Source: Nereocystis luetkeana
Taxonomy: Eukaryota > Sar > Phaeophyceae > Laminariales > Laminariaceae
Reading direction: 5' to 3'
NCBI GenBank assembly: GCA_031213475.1
Contig: JARUPZ010000016.1
Location: 2,165,140-2,229,139, forward strand
Length of the DNA: 64,000 bases
Shown: positions 1 to 12,700 of the stretch, piece after piece
How positions within the stretch are numbered: position 1 is the stretch's first letter
How the letters are laid out: each line of letters opens with the position of its first letter
The notes under the pieces: model-generated
Told to the model about the DNA's origin: nothing
What the model saw: the letters and a program-made list of their open reading frames with translations, nothing else
Database searches by the model: none
Position numbers and translations under genes: made by a program

Positions 1-670
1 GCTCGCCCGGCATGACGCTTCCAAATTTCTGAGCGCAGGATTTACATGCCCACGACCATCTCGCCGCCCACAAAGACTCAAAGACCACAAAAACACCCAA
101 GCCCAGACTCACACCAACCCCGACCGACACAGCGCTTGAATTTCAAGTAGCGAACATTTCCATGCCAACCCGGACCCGTACCCTCACCCGGCATGGCGCT
201 ACCGAATTTCTGAGCGCAGGATTTACATGCCCACGACCCTCTCGCCGCCCACAAAGACTCAAAGACCACAAAAACACCCAAGCCCAGACTCACACCAACC
301 CCGACCGACACAGCGCTTGAATTTCAAGTAGCGAACATTTCCATGCCAACCCGGACCCGTACCCTCACCCGGCATGGCGCTACCGAATTTCTGAGCGCAG
401 GATTTACATGCCCACGACCCTCTCCCCGCCCACAAAAACAAAAAATCTCACAACCAAGCAGACTCACGCTATCTACCTGGACACGGCGCTCAAATTTCCA
501 AGAGCAAATTCACGTGCCCTTAATTTCTACAAAGACAACGCCAGAAAACGACAACACCATACAACAAACAGAAACTTAGCTGACAGCTCTTGGAGTCCAG
601 CCCGCAGATCTTCATCTTGGCCGCCTTGAAGCACACCTTTTTTTAGGGGAGAGAGAGAAAGGGACGGGGG
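1..670. repeat. Unit with only two full 181-bp monomers
   Basis: The first unit in the window has monomer landmarks at 25, 206 and 387 only, one fewer than the standard unit, so it corresponds to the 1303-bp form seen again in the right array. Its first monomer carries the diagnostic ACGCTTCCAAA start of the block, so the shortness is real and not caused by the window edge. Confidence 0.8.
580..636 (-). pseudogene. Exon-like fragment B of the array unit (representative copy)
   Basis: Read on the minus strand, a pyrimidine tract (TTTCTCTCTCTCCCC) and an AAAAAAAG acceptor precede 19 codons encoding VCFKAAKMKICGLDSKSCQ. The segment ends at CAG followed by CTAAGT, one base away from a textbook GTAAGT donor. 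It recurs in every unit at the array period. The protein is not recognised. Mixed charge, two Lys-rich stretches and three Cys look coding rather than low-complexity. I infer a decayed exon carried by the repeat; coincidence is possible. Confidence 0.35.
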
Positions 671-960
671 GTGAGAGCTGCAGTACCGATAGTAGCGCCA
701 CGCTCAGGAAACACTGCTCGAAACAAACAAAACAAGCGAAACAAAAAATTAAAACAGGAAAACAAAGAAACAAAAAAAATCAAAGCGAAACTAAAACAAG
801 AAGGGGGAAAAAAAAGACCGCTTCAAAAAAAATATACAAAAAACGTACACTACTCGTCGCTGCAATACGAGGCTACGTACGTCTACGCTACGTGCAGGTC
901 GGCCGCGCGCGCACAAGACTCAACGGCACCATCAACAAAATAATCCCACTAGTAACGCAA
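671..960. repeat. A-rich and purine-rich stretch of the unit
   Basis: Poly-A-rich sequence with AAACAAA and AAACAAG runs, then a GC-rich stretch with TACGTACGTCTACGC. It is open in one plus frame for 90 codons, but the translation is a Lys/Asn/Gln-rich low-complexity product caused by composition. Length variation in the A-runs (for example at 23271 and 24755) marks unit subtypes. Confidence 0.6.
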
Positions 961-977
961 GCAAGCACTCAAACTCC

Positions 978-1054
978 CTGCCCTATGCCGCCCTGCCCAA
1001 CCAGGAAGTCCAGGACGATGATGGCCCCCAGGTAGTCCATGACGATCCAGACGC
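978..1054 (-). pseudogene. Exon-like fragment A of the array unit, kinase-hinge-like
   Basis: On the minus strand a TTTTTTTCGACAG acceptor is followed by 77 nt encoding VWIVMDYLGAIIVLDFLVG and six more residues ending in GQ. The stretch W-I-V-M-D-Y-L-G followed by V-L-D-F-L resembles the hinge and start of helix D of STE20/MST-type protein kinases, whose known pattern is LWI(V/I)MEYxGGGSxxDxL. The Gly-Ser of that pattern is replaced by I-I. The 3' border reads CAG then GGAGTT, which looks like a lost GTGAGTT donor. Its end phase fits fragment B, the next such segment downstream on this strand. It could equally be a short hydrophobic segment of another protein. Copies recur with each unit. Confidence 0.35.
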
Positions 1055-1097
1055 CTGTCGAAAAAAAGAGACGCGAGGGCGGGAGCGAGCAGGCCCA

Positions 1098-1117
1098 CCG
1101 AGGCGATAATGCCTCGG
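1098..1117. repeat. Perfect 7-bp hairpin in each array unit
   Basis: CCGAGGC, a six-base loop GATAAT, then GCCTCGG form a perfect stem. It is present in all units; the unit near 5558 has GATCAT in the loop, so the stem is unchanged. No poly-T follows, so a terminator is not suggested. Confidence 0.7.
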
Positions 1118-1293
1118 AGCAAGAAAAAACACTAAAAATGGCCTGCCCGCTCCCCCCGCAGACGACACGCGGAAAGAGTCAGGATGAACAGCCTAGCGGC
1201 GGAGTAGGGCATGCTACCATACCAACAGCGCCACTTGTGACACAACCTAAATCTCAAAACCTAGCAATCTCGCGATAAACCCGACACGGCGCC

Positions 1294-1920
1294 AAACCCG
1301 TACGCTCGCCCGGCATGACGCTTCCAAATTTCTGAGCGCAGGATTTACATGCCCACGACCATCTCGCCGCCCACAAAGACTCAAAGACCACAAAAACACC
1401 CAAGCCCAGACTCACACCAACCCCGACCGACACAGCGCTTGAATTTCAAGTAGCGAACATTTCCATGCCAACCCGGACCCGTACCCTCACCCGGCATGGC
1501 GCTACCGAATTTCTGAGCGCAGGATTTACATGCCCACGACCATCTCGCCGCCCACAAAGACTCAAAGACCACAAAAACACCCAAGCCCAGACTCACACCA
1601 ACCCCGACCGACACAGCGCTTGAATTTCAAGTAGCGAACATTTCCATGCCAACCCGGACCCGTACCCTCACCCGGCATGGCGCTACCGAATTTCTGAGCG
1701 CAGGATTTACATGCCCACGACCCTCTCGCCGCCCACAAAGACTCAAAGACCACAAAAACACCCAAGCCCAGACTCACACCAACCCCGACCGACACAGCGC
1801 TTGAATTTCAAGTAGCGAACATTTCCATGCCAACCCGGACCCGTACCCTCACCCGGCATGGCGCTACCGAATTTCTGAGCGCAGGATTTACATGCCCACG
1901 ACCCTCTCCCCGCCCACAAA
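1294..1920. repeat. 181-bp monomer block (representative)
   Basis: Three full 181-bp monomers followed by a fourth that matches for about 84 bp. Landmarks TTTCTGAGCGCAGG fall at about 1328, 1509, 1690 and 1871. Monomers are ordered, not random: the first starts ACGCTTCC, and the first two read ACCATCTCG where the third reads ACCCTCTCG. After 1920 the sequence still resembles a diverged monomer (GACACGGCGCTCAAATTTCC against GACACAGCGCTTGAATTTC), so the block probably ends in a decayed fourth copy near 2010. The plus strand is strongly A/C-rich. Because 181 is not a multiple of 3, the open frames on the minus strand shift at each copy and are not a gene. Confidence 0.93.
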
Positions 1921-4900
1921 AACAAAAAATCTCACAACCAAGCAGACTCACGCTATCTACCTGGACACGGCGCTCAAATTTCCAAGAGCAAATTCACGTG
2001 CCCTTAATTTCTACAAAGACAACGCCAGAAAACGACAACACCATACAACAAACAGAAACTTAGCTGACAGCTCTTGGAGTCCAGCCCGCAGATCTTCATC
2101 TTGGCCGCCTTGAAGCACACCTTTTTTTAGGGGAGAGAGAGAAAGGGACGGGGGGTGAGAGCTGCAGTACCGATAGTAGCGCCACGCTCAGGAAACACTG
2201 CTCGAAACAAACAAAACAAGCGAAACAAAAAATTAAAACAGGAAAACAAAGAAACAAAAAAAATCAAAGCGAAACTAAAACAAGAAGGGGGAAAAAAAAG
2301 ACCGCTTCAAAAAAAATATACAAAAAACGTACACTACTCGTCGCTGCAATACGAGGCTACGTACGTCTACGCTACGTGCAGGTCGGCCGCGCGCGCACAA
2401 GACTCAACGGCACCATCAACAAAATAATCCCACTAGTAACGCAAGCAAGCACTCAAACTCCCTGCCCTATGCCGCCCTGCCCAACCAGGAAGTCCAGGAC
2501 GATGATGGCCCCCAGGTAGTCCATGACGATCCAGACGCCTGTCGAAAAAAAGAGACGCGAGGGCGGGAGCGAGCAGGCCCACCGAGGCGATAATGCCTCG
2601 GAGCAAGAAAAAACACTAAAAATGGCCTGCCCGCTCCCCCCGCAGACGACACGCGGAAAGAGTCAGGATGAACAGCCTAGCGGCGGAGTAGGGCATGCTA
2701 CCATACCAACAGCGCCACTTGTGACACAACCTAAATCTCAAAACCTAGCAATCTCGCGATAAACCCGACACGGCGCCAAACCCGTACGCTCGCCCGGCAT
2801 GACGCTTCCAAATTTCTAAGCGCAGGATTTACATGCCCACGACCATCTCGCCGCCCACAAAGACTCAAAGACCACAAAAACACCCAAGCCCAGACTCACA
2901 CCAACCCCGACCGACACAGCGCTTGAATTTCAAGTAGCGAACATTTCCATGCCAACCCGGACCCGTACCCTCACCCGGCATGGCGCTACCGAATTTCTGA
3001 GCGCAGGATTTACATGCCCACGACCATCTCGCCGCCCACAAAGACTCAAAGACCACAAAAACACCCAAGCCCAGACTCACACCAACCCCGACCGACACAG
3101 CGCTTGAATTTCAAGTAGCGAACATTTCCATGCCAACCCGGACCCGTACCCTCACCCGGCATGGCGCTACCGAATTTCTGAGCGCAGGATTTACATGCCC
3201 ACGACCCTCTCGCCGCCCACAAAGACTCAAAGACCACAAAAACACCCAAGCCCAGACTCACACCAACCCCGACCGACACAGCGCTTGAATTTCAAGTAGC
3301 GAACATTTCCATGCCAACCCGGACCCGTACCCTCACCCGGCATGGCGCTACCGAATTTCTGAGCGCAGGATTTACATGCCCACGACCCTCTCCCCGCCCA
3401 CAAAAACACAAAATCTCACAACCAAGCAGACTCACGCTATCTACCTGGACACGGCGCTCAAATTTCCAAGAGCAAATTCACGTGCCCTTAATTTCTACAA
3501 AGACAACGCCAAATAACGACAACACCATACAACAAACAGAAACTTAGCTGACAGCTCTTGGAGTCCAGCCCGCAGATCTTCATCTTGGCCGCCTTGAAGC
3601 ACACCTTTTTTTAGGGGAGAGAGAGAAAGGGACGGGGGGTGAGAGCTGCAGTACCGATAGTAGCGCCACGCTCAGGAAACACTGCTCGAAACAAACAAAA
3701 CAAGCGAAACAAAAAATTAAAACAGGAAAACAAAGAAACAAAAAAAATCAAAGCGAAACTAAAACAAGAAGGGGGAAAAAAAAGACCGCTTCAAAAAAAA
3801 TATACAAAAAACGTACACTACTCGTCGCTGCAATACGAGGCTACGTACGTCTACGCTACGTGCAGGTCGGCCGCGCGCGCACAAGACTCAACGGCACCAT
3901 CAACAAAATAATCCCACTAGTAACGCAAGCAAGCACTCAAACTCCCTGCCCTATGCCGCCCTGCCCAACCAGGAAGTCCAGGACGATGATGGCCCCCAGG
4001 TAGTCCATGACGATCCAGACGCCTGTCGAAAAAAAGAGACGCGAGGGCGGGAGCGAGCAGGCCCACCGAGGCGATAATGCCTCGGAGCAAGAAAAAACAC
4101 TAAAAATGGCCTGCCCGCTCCCCCCGCAGACGACACGCGGAAAGAGTCAGGATGAACAGCCTAGCGGCGGAGTAGGGCATGCTACCATACCAACAGCGCC
4201 ACTTGTGACACAACCTAAATCTCAAAACCTAGCAATCTCGCGATAAACCCGACACGGCGCCAAACCCGTACGCTCGCCCGGCATGACGCTTCCAAATTTC
4301 TGAGCGCAGGATTTACATGCCCACGACCATCTCGCCGCCCACAAAGACTCAAAGACCACAAAAACACCCAAGCCCAGACTCACACCAACCCCGACCGACA
4401 CAGCGCTTGAATTTCAAGTAGCGAACATTTCCATGCCAACCCGGACCCGTACCCTCACCCGGCATGGCGCTACCGAATTTCTGAGCGCAGGATTTACATG
4501 CCCACGACCATCTCGCCGCCCACAAAGACTCAAAGACCACAAAAACACCCAAGCCCAGACTCACACCAACCCCGACCGACACAGCGCTTGAATTTCAAGT
4601 AGCGAACATTTCCATGCCAACCCGGACCCGTACCCTCACCCGGCATGGCGCTACCGAATTTCTGAGCGCAGGATTTACATGCCCACGACCCTCTCGCCGC
4701 CCACAAAGACTCAAAGACCACAAAAACACCCAAGCCCAGACTCACACCAACCCCGACCGACACAGCGCTTGAATTTCAAGTAGCGAACATTTCCATGCCA
4801 ACCCGGACCCGTACCCTCACCCGGCATGGCGCTACCGAATTTCTGAGCGCAGGATTTACATGCCCACGACCCTCTCCCCGCCCACAAAAACAAAAAATCT

Positions 4901-5122
4901 CACAACCAAGCAGACTCACGCTATCTACCTGGACACGGCGCTCAAATTTCCAAGAGCAAATTCACGTGCCCTTAATTTCTACAAAGACAACGCCAGAAAA
5001 CGACAACACCATACAACAAACAGAAACTTAGCTGACAGCTCTTGGAGTCCAGCCCGCAGATCTTCATCTTGGCCGCCTTGAAGCACACCTTTGTTTAGGG
5101 GAGAGAGAGAAAGGGACGGGGG

Positions 5123-6787
5123 GTGAGAGCTGCAGTACCGATAGTAGCGCCACGCTCAGGAAACACTGCTCGAAACAAACAAAACAAGCGAAACAAAAAA
5201 TTAAAACAGGAAAACAAAGAAACAAAAAAAATCAAAGCGAAACTAAAACAAGAAGGGGGAAAAAAAAGACCGCTTCAAACAAAATATACAAAAAACGTAC
5301 ACTACTCGTCGCTGCAATACGAGGCTACGTACGTCTACGCTACGTGCAGGTCGGCCGCGCGCGCACAAGACTCAACGGCACCATCAACAGAATAATCCCA
5401 CTAGTAACGCAAGCAAGCACTCAAACTCCCTGCCCTATGCCGCCCTGCCCAACCAGGAAGTCCAGGACGATGATGGCCCCCAGGTAGTCCATGACGATCC
5501 AGACGCCTGTCGAAAAAAAGAGACGCGAGGGCGGGAGCGAGCAGGCCCACCGAGGCGATCATGCCTCGGAGCAAGAAAAAACACTAAAAATGGCCTGCCC
5601 GCTCCCCCCGCAGACGACACGCGGAAAGAGTCAGGATGAACAGCCTAGCGGCGGAGTAGGGCATGCTACCATACCAACAGCGCCACTTGTGACACAACCT
5701 AAATCTCAAAACCTAGCAATCTCGCGATAAACCCGACACGGCGCCAAACCCGTACGCTCGCCCGGCATGACGCTTCCAAATTTCTGAGCGCAGGATTTAC
5801 ATGCCCACGACCATCTCGCCGCCCACAAAGACTCAAAGACCACAAAAACACCCAAGCCCAGACTCACACCAACCCCGACCGACACAGCGCTTGAATTTCA
5901 AGTAGCGAACATTTCCATGCCAACCCGGACCCGTACCCTCACCCGGCATGGCGCTACCGAATTTCTGAGCGCAGGATTTACATGCCCACGACCATCTCGC
6001 CGCCCACAAAGACTCAAAGACCACAAAAACACCCAAGCCCAGACTCACACCAACCCCGACCGACACAGCGCTTGAATTTCAAGTAGCGAACATTTCCATG
6101 CCAACCCGGACCCGTACCCTCACCCGGCATGGCGCTACCGAATTTCTGAGCGCAGGATTTACATGCCCACGACCCTCTCGCCGCCCACAAAGACTCAAAG
6201 ACCACAAAAACACCCAAGCCCAGACTCACACCAACCCCGACCGACACAGCGCTTGAATTTCAAGTAGCGAACATTTCCATGCCAACCCGGACCCGTACCC
6301 TCACCCGGCATGGCGCTACCGAATTTCTGAGCGCAGGATTTACATGCCCACGACCCTCTCGCCGCCCACAAAGACTCAAAGACCACAAAAACACCCAAGC
6401 CCAGACTCACACCAACCCCGACCGACACAGCGCTTGAATTTCAAGTAGCGAACATTTCCATGCCAACCCGGACCCGTACCCTCACCCGGCATGGCGCTAC
6501 CGAATTTCTGAGCGCAGGATTTACATGCCCACGACCCTCTCCCCGCCCACAAAAACAAAAAATCTCACAACCAAGCAGACTCACGCTATCTACCTGGACA
6601 CGGCGCTCAAATTTCCAAGAGCAAATTCACGTGCCCTTAATTTCTACAAAGACAACGCCAGAAAACGACAACACCATACAACAAACAGAAACTTAGCTGA
6701 CAGCTCTTGGAGTCCAGCCCGCAGATCTTCATCTTGGCCGCCTTGAAGCACACCTTTTTTTAGGGGAGAGAGAGAAAGGGACGGGGG
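5123..6787. repeat. 1665-bp unit with four full monomers
   Basis: The only unit of the left array that departs from 1484 bp apart from the first; it has one extra 181-bp monomer (landmarks at about 5787, 5968, 6149, 6330 and 6511). This is the expected product of unequal exchange within the monomer block. The unit also has private substitutions: TTTGTTTAGG near 5090, CAAACAAAAT near 5277, and GATCAT in the hairpin loop. Confidence 0.9.
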
Positions 6788-9700
6788 GTGAGAGCTGCAG
6801 TACCGATAGTAGCGCCACGCTCAGGAAACACTGCTCGAAACAAACAAAACAAGCGAAACAAAAAATTAAAACAGGAAAACAAAGAAACAAAAAAAATCAA
6901 AGCGAAACTAAAACAAGAAGGGGGAAAAAAAAGACCGCTTCAAAAAAAATATACAAAAAACGTACACTACTCGTCGCTGCAATACGAGGCTACGTACGTC
7001 TACGCTACGTGCAGGTCGGCCGCGCGCGCACAAGACTCAACGGCACCATCAACAAAATAATCCCACTAGTAACGCAAGCAAGCACTCAAACTCCCTGCCC
7101 TATGCCGCCCTGCCCAACCAGGAAGTCCAGGACGATGATGGCCCCCAGGTAGTCCATGACGATCCAGACGCCTGTCGAAAAAAAGAGACGCGAGGGCGGG
7201 AGCGAGCAGGCCCACCGAGGCGATAATGCCTCGGAGCAAGAAAAAACACTAAAAATGGCCTGCCCGCTCCCCCCGCAGACGACACGCGGAAAGAGTCAGG
7301 ATGAACAGCCTAGCGGCGGAGTAGGGCATGCTACCATACCAACAGCGCCACTTGTGACACAACCTAAATCTCAAAACCTAGCAATCTCGCGATAAACCCG
7401 ACACGGCGCCAAACCCGTACGCTCGCCCGGCATGACGCTTCCAAATTTCTGAGCGCAGGATTTACATGCCCACGACCATCTCGCCGCCCACAAAGACTCA
7501 AAGACCACAAAAACACCCAAGCCCAGACTCACACCAACCCCGACCGACACAGCGCTTGAATTTCAAGTAGCGAACATTTCCATGCCAACCCGGACCCGTA
7601 CCCTCACCCGGCATGGCGCTACCGAATTTCTGAGCGCAGGATTTACATGCCCACGACCATCTCGCCGCCCACAAAGACTCAAAGACCACAAAAACACCCA
7701 AGCCCAGACTCACACCAACCCCGACCGACACAGCGCTTGAATTTCAAGTAGCGAACATTTCCATGCCAACCCGGACCCGTACCCTCACCCGGCATGGCGC
7801 TACCGAATTTCTGAGCGCAGGATTTACATGCCCACGACCCTCTCGCCGCCCACAAAGACTCAAAGACCACAAAAACACCCAAGCCCAGACTCACACCAAC
7901 CCCGACCGACACAGCGCTTGAATTTCAAGTAGCGAACATTTCCATGCCAACCCGGACCCGTACCCTCACCCGGCATGGCGCTACCGAATTTCTGAGCGCA
8001 GGATTTACATGCCCACGACCCTCTCCCCGCCCACAAAAACAAAAAATCTCACAACCAAGCAGACTCACGCTATCTACCTGGACACGGCGCTCAAATTTCC
8101 AAGAGCAAATTCACGTGCCCTTAATTTCTACAAAGACAACGCCAGAAAACGACAACACCATACAACAAACAGAAACTTAGCTGACAGCTCTTGGAGTCCA
8201 GCCCGCAGATCTTCATCTTGGCCGCCTTGAAGCACACCTTTTTTTAGGGGAGAGAGAGAAAGGGACGGGGGGTGAGAGCTGCAGTACCGATAGTAGCGCC
8301 ACGCTCAGGAAACACTGCTCGAAACAAACAAAACAAGCGAAACAAAAAATTAAAACAGGAAAACAAAGAAACAAAAAAAATCAAAGCGAAACTAAAACAA
8401 GAAGGGGGAAAAAAAAGACCGCTTCAAAAAAAATATACAAAAAACGTACACTACTCGTCGCTGCAATACGAGGCTACGTACGTCTACGCTACGTGCAGGT
8501 CGGCCGCGCGCGCACAAGACTCAACGGCACCATCAACAAAATAATCCCACTAGTAACGCAAGCAAGCACTCAAACTCCCTGCCCTATGCCGCCCTGCCCA
8601 ACCAGGAAGTCCAGGACGATGATGGCCCCCAGGTAGTCCATGACGATCCAGACGCCTGTCGAAAAAAAGAGACGCGAGGGCGGGAGCGAGCAGGCCCACC
8701 GAGGCGATAATGCCTCGGAGCAAGAAAAAACACTAAAAATGGCCTGCCCGCTCCCCCCGCAGACGACACGCGGAAAGAGTCAGGATGAACAGCCTAGCGG
8801 CGGAGTAGGGCATGCTACCATACCAACAGCGCCACTTGTGACACAACCTAAATCTCAAAACCTAGCAATCTCGCGATAAACCCGACACGGCGCCAAACCC
8901 GTACGCTCGCCCGGCATGACGCTTCCAAATTTCTGAGCGCAGGATTTACATGCCCACGACCATCTCGCCGCCCACAAAGACTCAAAGACCACAAAAACAC
9001 CCAAGCCCAGACTCACACCAACCCCGACCGACACAGCGCTTGAATTTCAAGTAGCGAACATTTCCATGCCAACCCGGACCCGTACCCTCACCCGGCATGG
9101 CGCTACCGAATTTCTGAGCGCAGGATTTACATGCCCACGACCATCTCGCCGCCCACAAAGACTCAAAGACCACAAAAACACCCAAGCCCAGACTCACACC
9201 AACCCCGACCGACACAGCGCTTGAATTTCAAGTAGCGAACATTTCCATGCCAACCCGGACCCGTACCCTCACCCGGCATGGCGCTACCGAATTTCTGAGC
9301 GCAGGATTTACATGCCCACGACCCTCTCGCCGCCCACAAAGACTCAAAGACCACAAAAACACCCAAGCCCAGACTCACACCAACCCCGACCGACACAGCG
9401 CTTGAATTTCAAGTAGCGAACATTTCCATGCCAACCCGGACCCGTACCCTCACCCGGCATGGCGCTACCGAATTTCTGAGCGCAGGATTTACATGCCCAC
9501 GACCCTCTCCCCGCCCACAAAAACAAAAAATCTCACAACCAAGCAGACTCACGCTATCTACCTGGACACGGCGCTCAAATTTCCAAGAGCAAATTCACGT
9601 GCCCTTAATTTCTACAAAGACAACGCCAGAAAACGACAACACCATACAACAAACAGAAACTTAGCTGACAGCTCTTGGAGTCCAGCCCGCAGATCTTCAT

Positions 9701-12700
9701 CTTGGCCGCCTTGAAGCACACCTTTTTTTAGGGGAGAGAGAGAAAGGGACGGGGGGTGAGAGCTGCAGTACCGATAGTAGCGCCACGCTCAGGAAACACT
9801 GCTCGAAACAAACAAAACAAGCGAAACAAAAAATTAAAACAGGAAAACAAAGAAACAAAAAAAATCAAAGCGAAACTAAAACAAGAAGGGGGAAAAAAAA
9901 GACCGCTTCAAAAAAAATATACAAAAAACGTACACTACTCGTCGCTGCAATACGAGGCTACGTACGTCTACGCTACGTGCAGGTCGGCCGCGCGCGCACA
10001 AGACTCAACGGCACCATCAACAAAATAATCCCACTAGTAACGCAAGCAAGCACTCAAACTCCCTGCCCTATGCCGCCCTGCCCAACCAGGAAGTCCAGGA
10101 CGATGATGGCCCCCAGGTAGTCCATGACGATCCAGACGCCTGTCGAAAAAAAGAGACGCGAGGGCGGGAGCGAGCAGGCCCACCGAGGCGATAATGCCTC
10201 GGAGCAAGAAAAAACACTAAAAATGGCCTGCCCGCTCCCCCCGCAGACGACACGCGGAAAGAGTCAGGATGAACAGCCTAGCGGCGGAGTAGGGCATGCT
10301 ACCATACCAACAGCGCCACTTGTGACACAACCTAAATCTCAAAACCTAGCAATCTCGCGATAAACCCGACACGGCGCCAAACCCGTACGCTCGCCCGGCA
10401 TGACGCTTCCAAATTTCTGAGCGCAGGATTTACATGCCCACGACCATCTCGCCGCCCACAAAGACTCAAAGACCACAAAAACACCCAAGCCCAGACTCAC
10501 ACCAACCCCGACCGACACAGCGCTTGAATTTCAAGTAGCGAACATTTCCATGCCAACCCGGACCCGTACCCTCACCCGGCATGGCGCTACCGAATTTCTG
10601 AGCGCAGGATTTACATGCCCACGACCATCTCGCCGCCCACAAAGACTCAAAGACCACAAAAACACCCAAGCCCAGACTCACACCAACCCCGACCGACACA
10701 GCGCTTGAATTTCAAGTAGCGAACATTTCCATGCCAACCCGGACCCGTACCCTCACCCGGCATGGCGCTACCGAATTTCTGAGCGCAGGATTTACATGCC
10801 CACGACCCTCTCGCCGCCCACAAAGACTCAAAGACCACAAAAACACCCAAGCCCAGACTCACACCAACCCCGACCGACACAGCGCTTGAATTTCAAGTAG
10901 CGAACATTTCCATGCCAACCCGGACCCGTACCCTCACCCGGCATGGCGCTACCGAATTTCTGAGCGCAGGATTTACATGCCCACGACCCTCTCCCCGCCC
11001 ACAAAAACAAAAAATCTCACAACCAAGCAGACTCACGCTATCTACCTGGACACGGCGCTCAAATTTCCAAGAGCAAATTCACGTGCCCTTAATTTCTACA
11101 AAGACAACGCCAGAAAACGACAACACCATACAACAAACAGAAACTTAGCTGACAGCTCTTGGAGTCCAGCCCGCAGATCTTCATCTTGGCCGCCTTGAAG
11201 CACACCTTTTTTTAGGGGAGAGAGAGAAAGGGACGGGGGGTGAGAGCTGCAGTACCGATAGTAGCGCCACGCTCAGGAAACACTGCTCGAAACAAACAAA
11301 ACAAGCGAAACAAAAAATTAAAACAGGAAAACAAAGAAACAAAAAAAATCAAAGCGAAACTAAAACAAGAAGGGGGAAAAAAAAGACCGCTTCAAAAAAA
11401 ATATACAAAAAACGTACACTACTCGTCGCTGCAATACGAGGCTACGTACGTCTACGCTACGTGCAGGTCGGCCGCGCGCGCACAAGACTCAACGGCACCA
11501 TCAACAAAATAATCCCACTAGTAACGCAAGCAAGCACTCAAACTCCCTGCCCTATGCCGCCCTGCCCAACCAGGAAGTCCAGGACGATGATGGCCCCCAG
11601 GTAGTCCATGACGATCCAGACGCCTGTCGAAAAAAAGAGACGCGAGGGCGGGAGCGAGCAGGCCCACCGAGGCGATAATGCCTCGGAGCAAGAAAAAACA
11701 CTAAAAATGGCCTGCCCGCTCCCCCCGCAGACGACACGCGGAAAGAGTCAGGATGAACAGCCTAGCGGCGGAGTAGGGCATGCTACCATACCAACAGCGC
11801 CACTTGTGACACAACCTAAATCTCAAAACCTAGCAATCTCGCGATAAACCCGACACGGCGCCAAACCCGTACGCTCGCCCGGCATGACGCTTCCAAATTT
11901 CTGAGCGCAGGATTTACATGCCCACGACCATCTCGCCGCCCACAAAGACTCAAAGACCACAAAAACACCCAAGCCCAGACTCACACCAACCCCGACCGAC
12001 ACAGCGCTTGAATTTCAAGTAGCGAACATTTCCATGCCAACCCGGACCCGTACCCTCACCCGGCATGGCGCTACCGAATTTCTGAGCGCAGGATTTACAT
12101 GCCCACGACCATCTCGCCGCCCACAAAGACTCAAAGACCACAAAAACACCCAAGCCCAGACTCACACCAACCCCGACCGACACAGCGCTTGAATTTCAAG
12201 TAGCGAACATTTCCATGCCAACCCGGACCCGTACCCTCACCCGGCATGGCGCTACCGAATTTCTGAGCGCAGGATTTACATGCCCACGACCCTCTCGCCG
12301 CCCACAAAGACTCAAAGACCACAAAAACACCCAAGCCCAGACTCACACCAACCCCGACCGACACAGCGCTTGAATTTCAAGTAGCGAACATTTCCATGCC
12401 AACCCGGACCCGTACCCTCACCCGGCATGGCGCTACCGAATTTCTGAGCGCAGGATTTACATGCCCACGACCCTCTCCCCGCCCACAAAAACAAAAAATC
12501 TCACAACCAAGCAGACTCACGCTATCTACCTGGACACGGCGCTCAAATTTCCAAGAGCAAATTCACGTGCCCTTAATTTCTACAAAGACAACGCCAGAAA
12601 ACGACAACACCATACAACAAACAGAAACTTAGCTGACAGCTCTTGGAGTCCAGCCCGCAGATCTTCATCTTGGCCGCCTTGAAGCACACCTTTTTTTAGG

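Noticed and set aside
671-943. 90-codon Lys/Gln-rich plus frame in every unit
   Set aside because: Low-complexity translation of an A-rich tract; A-run changes between units alter it freely.
78-6558. Repeated minus-strand frames reading MSVGVGVSLGLG and similar in each monomer
   Set aside because: The 181-bp period shifts frame at each copy, there is no start context, and they follow from the A/C bias of the plus strand.
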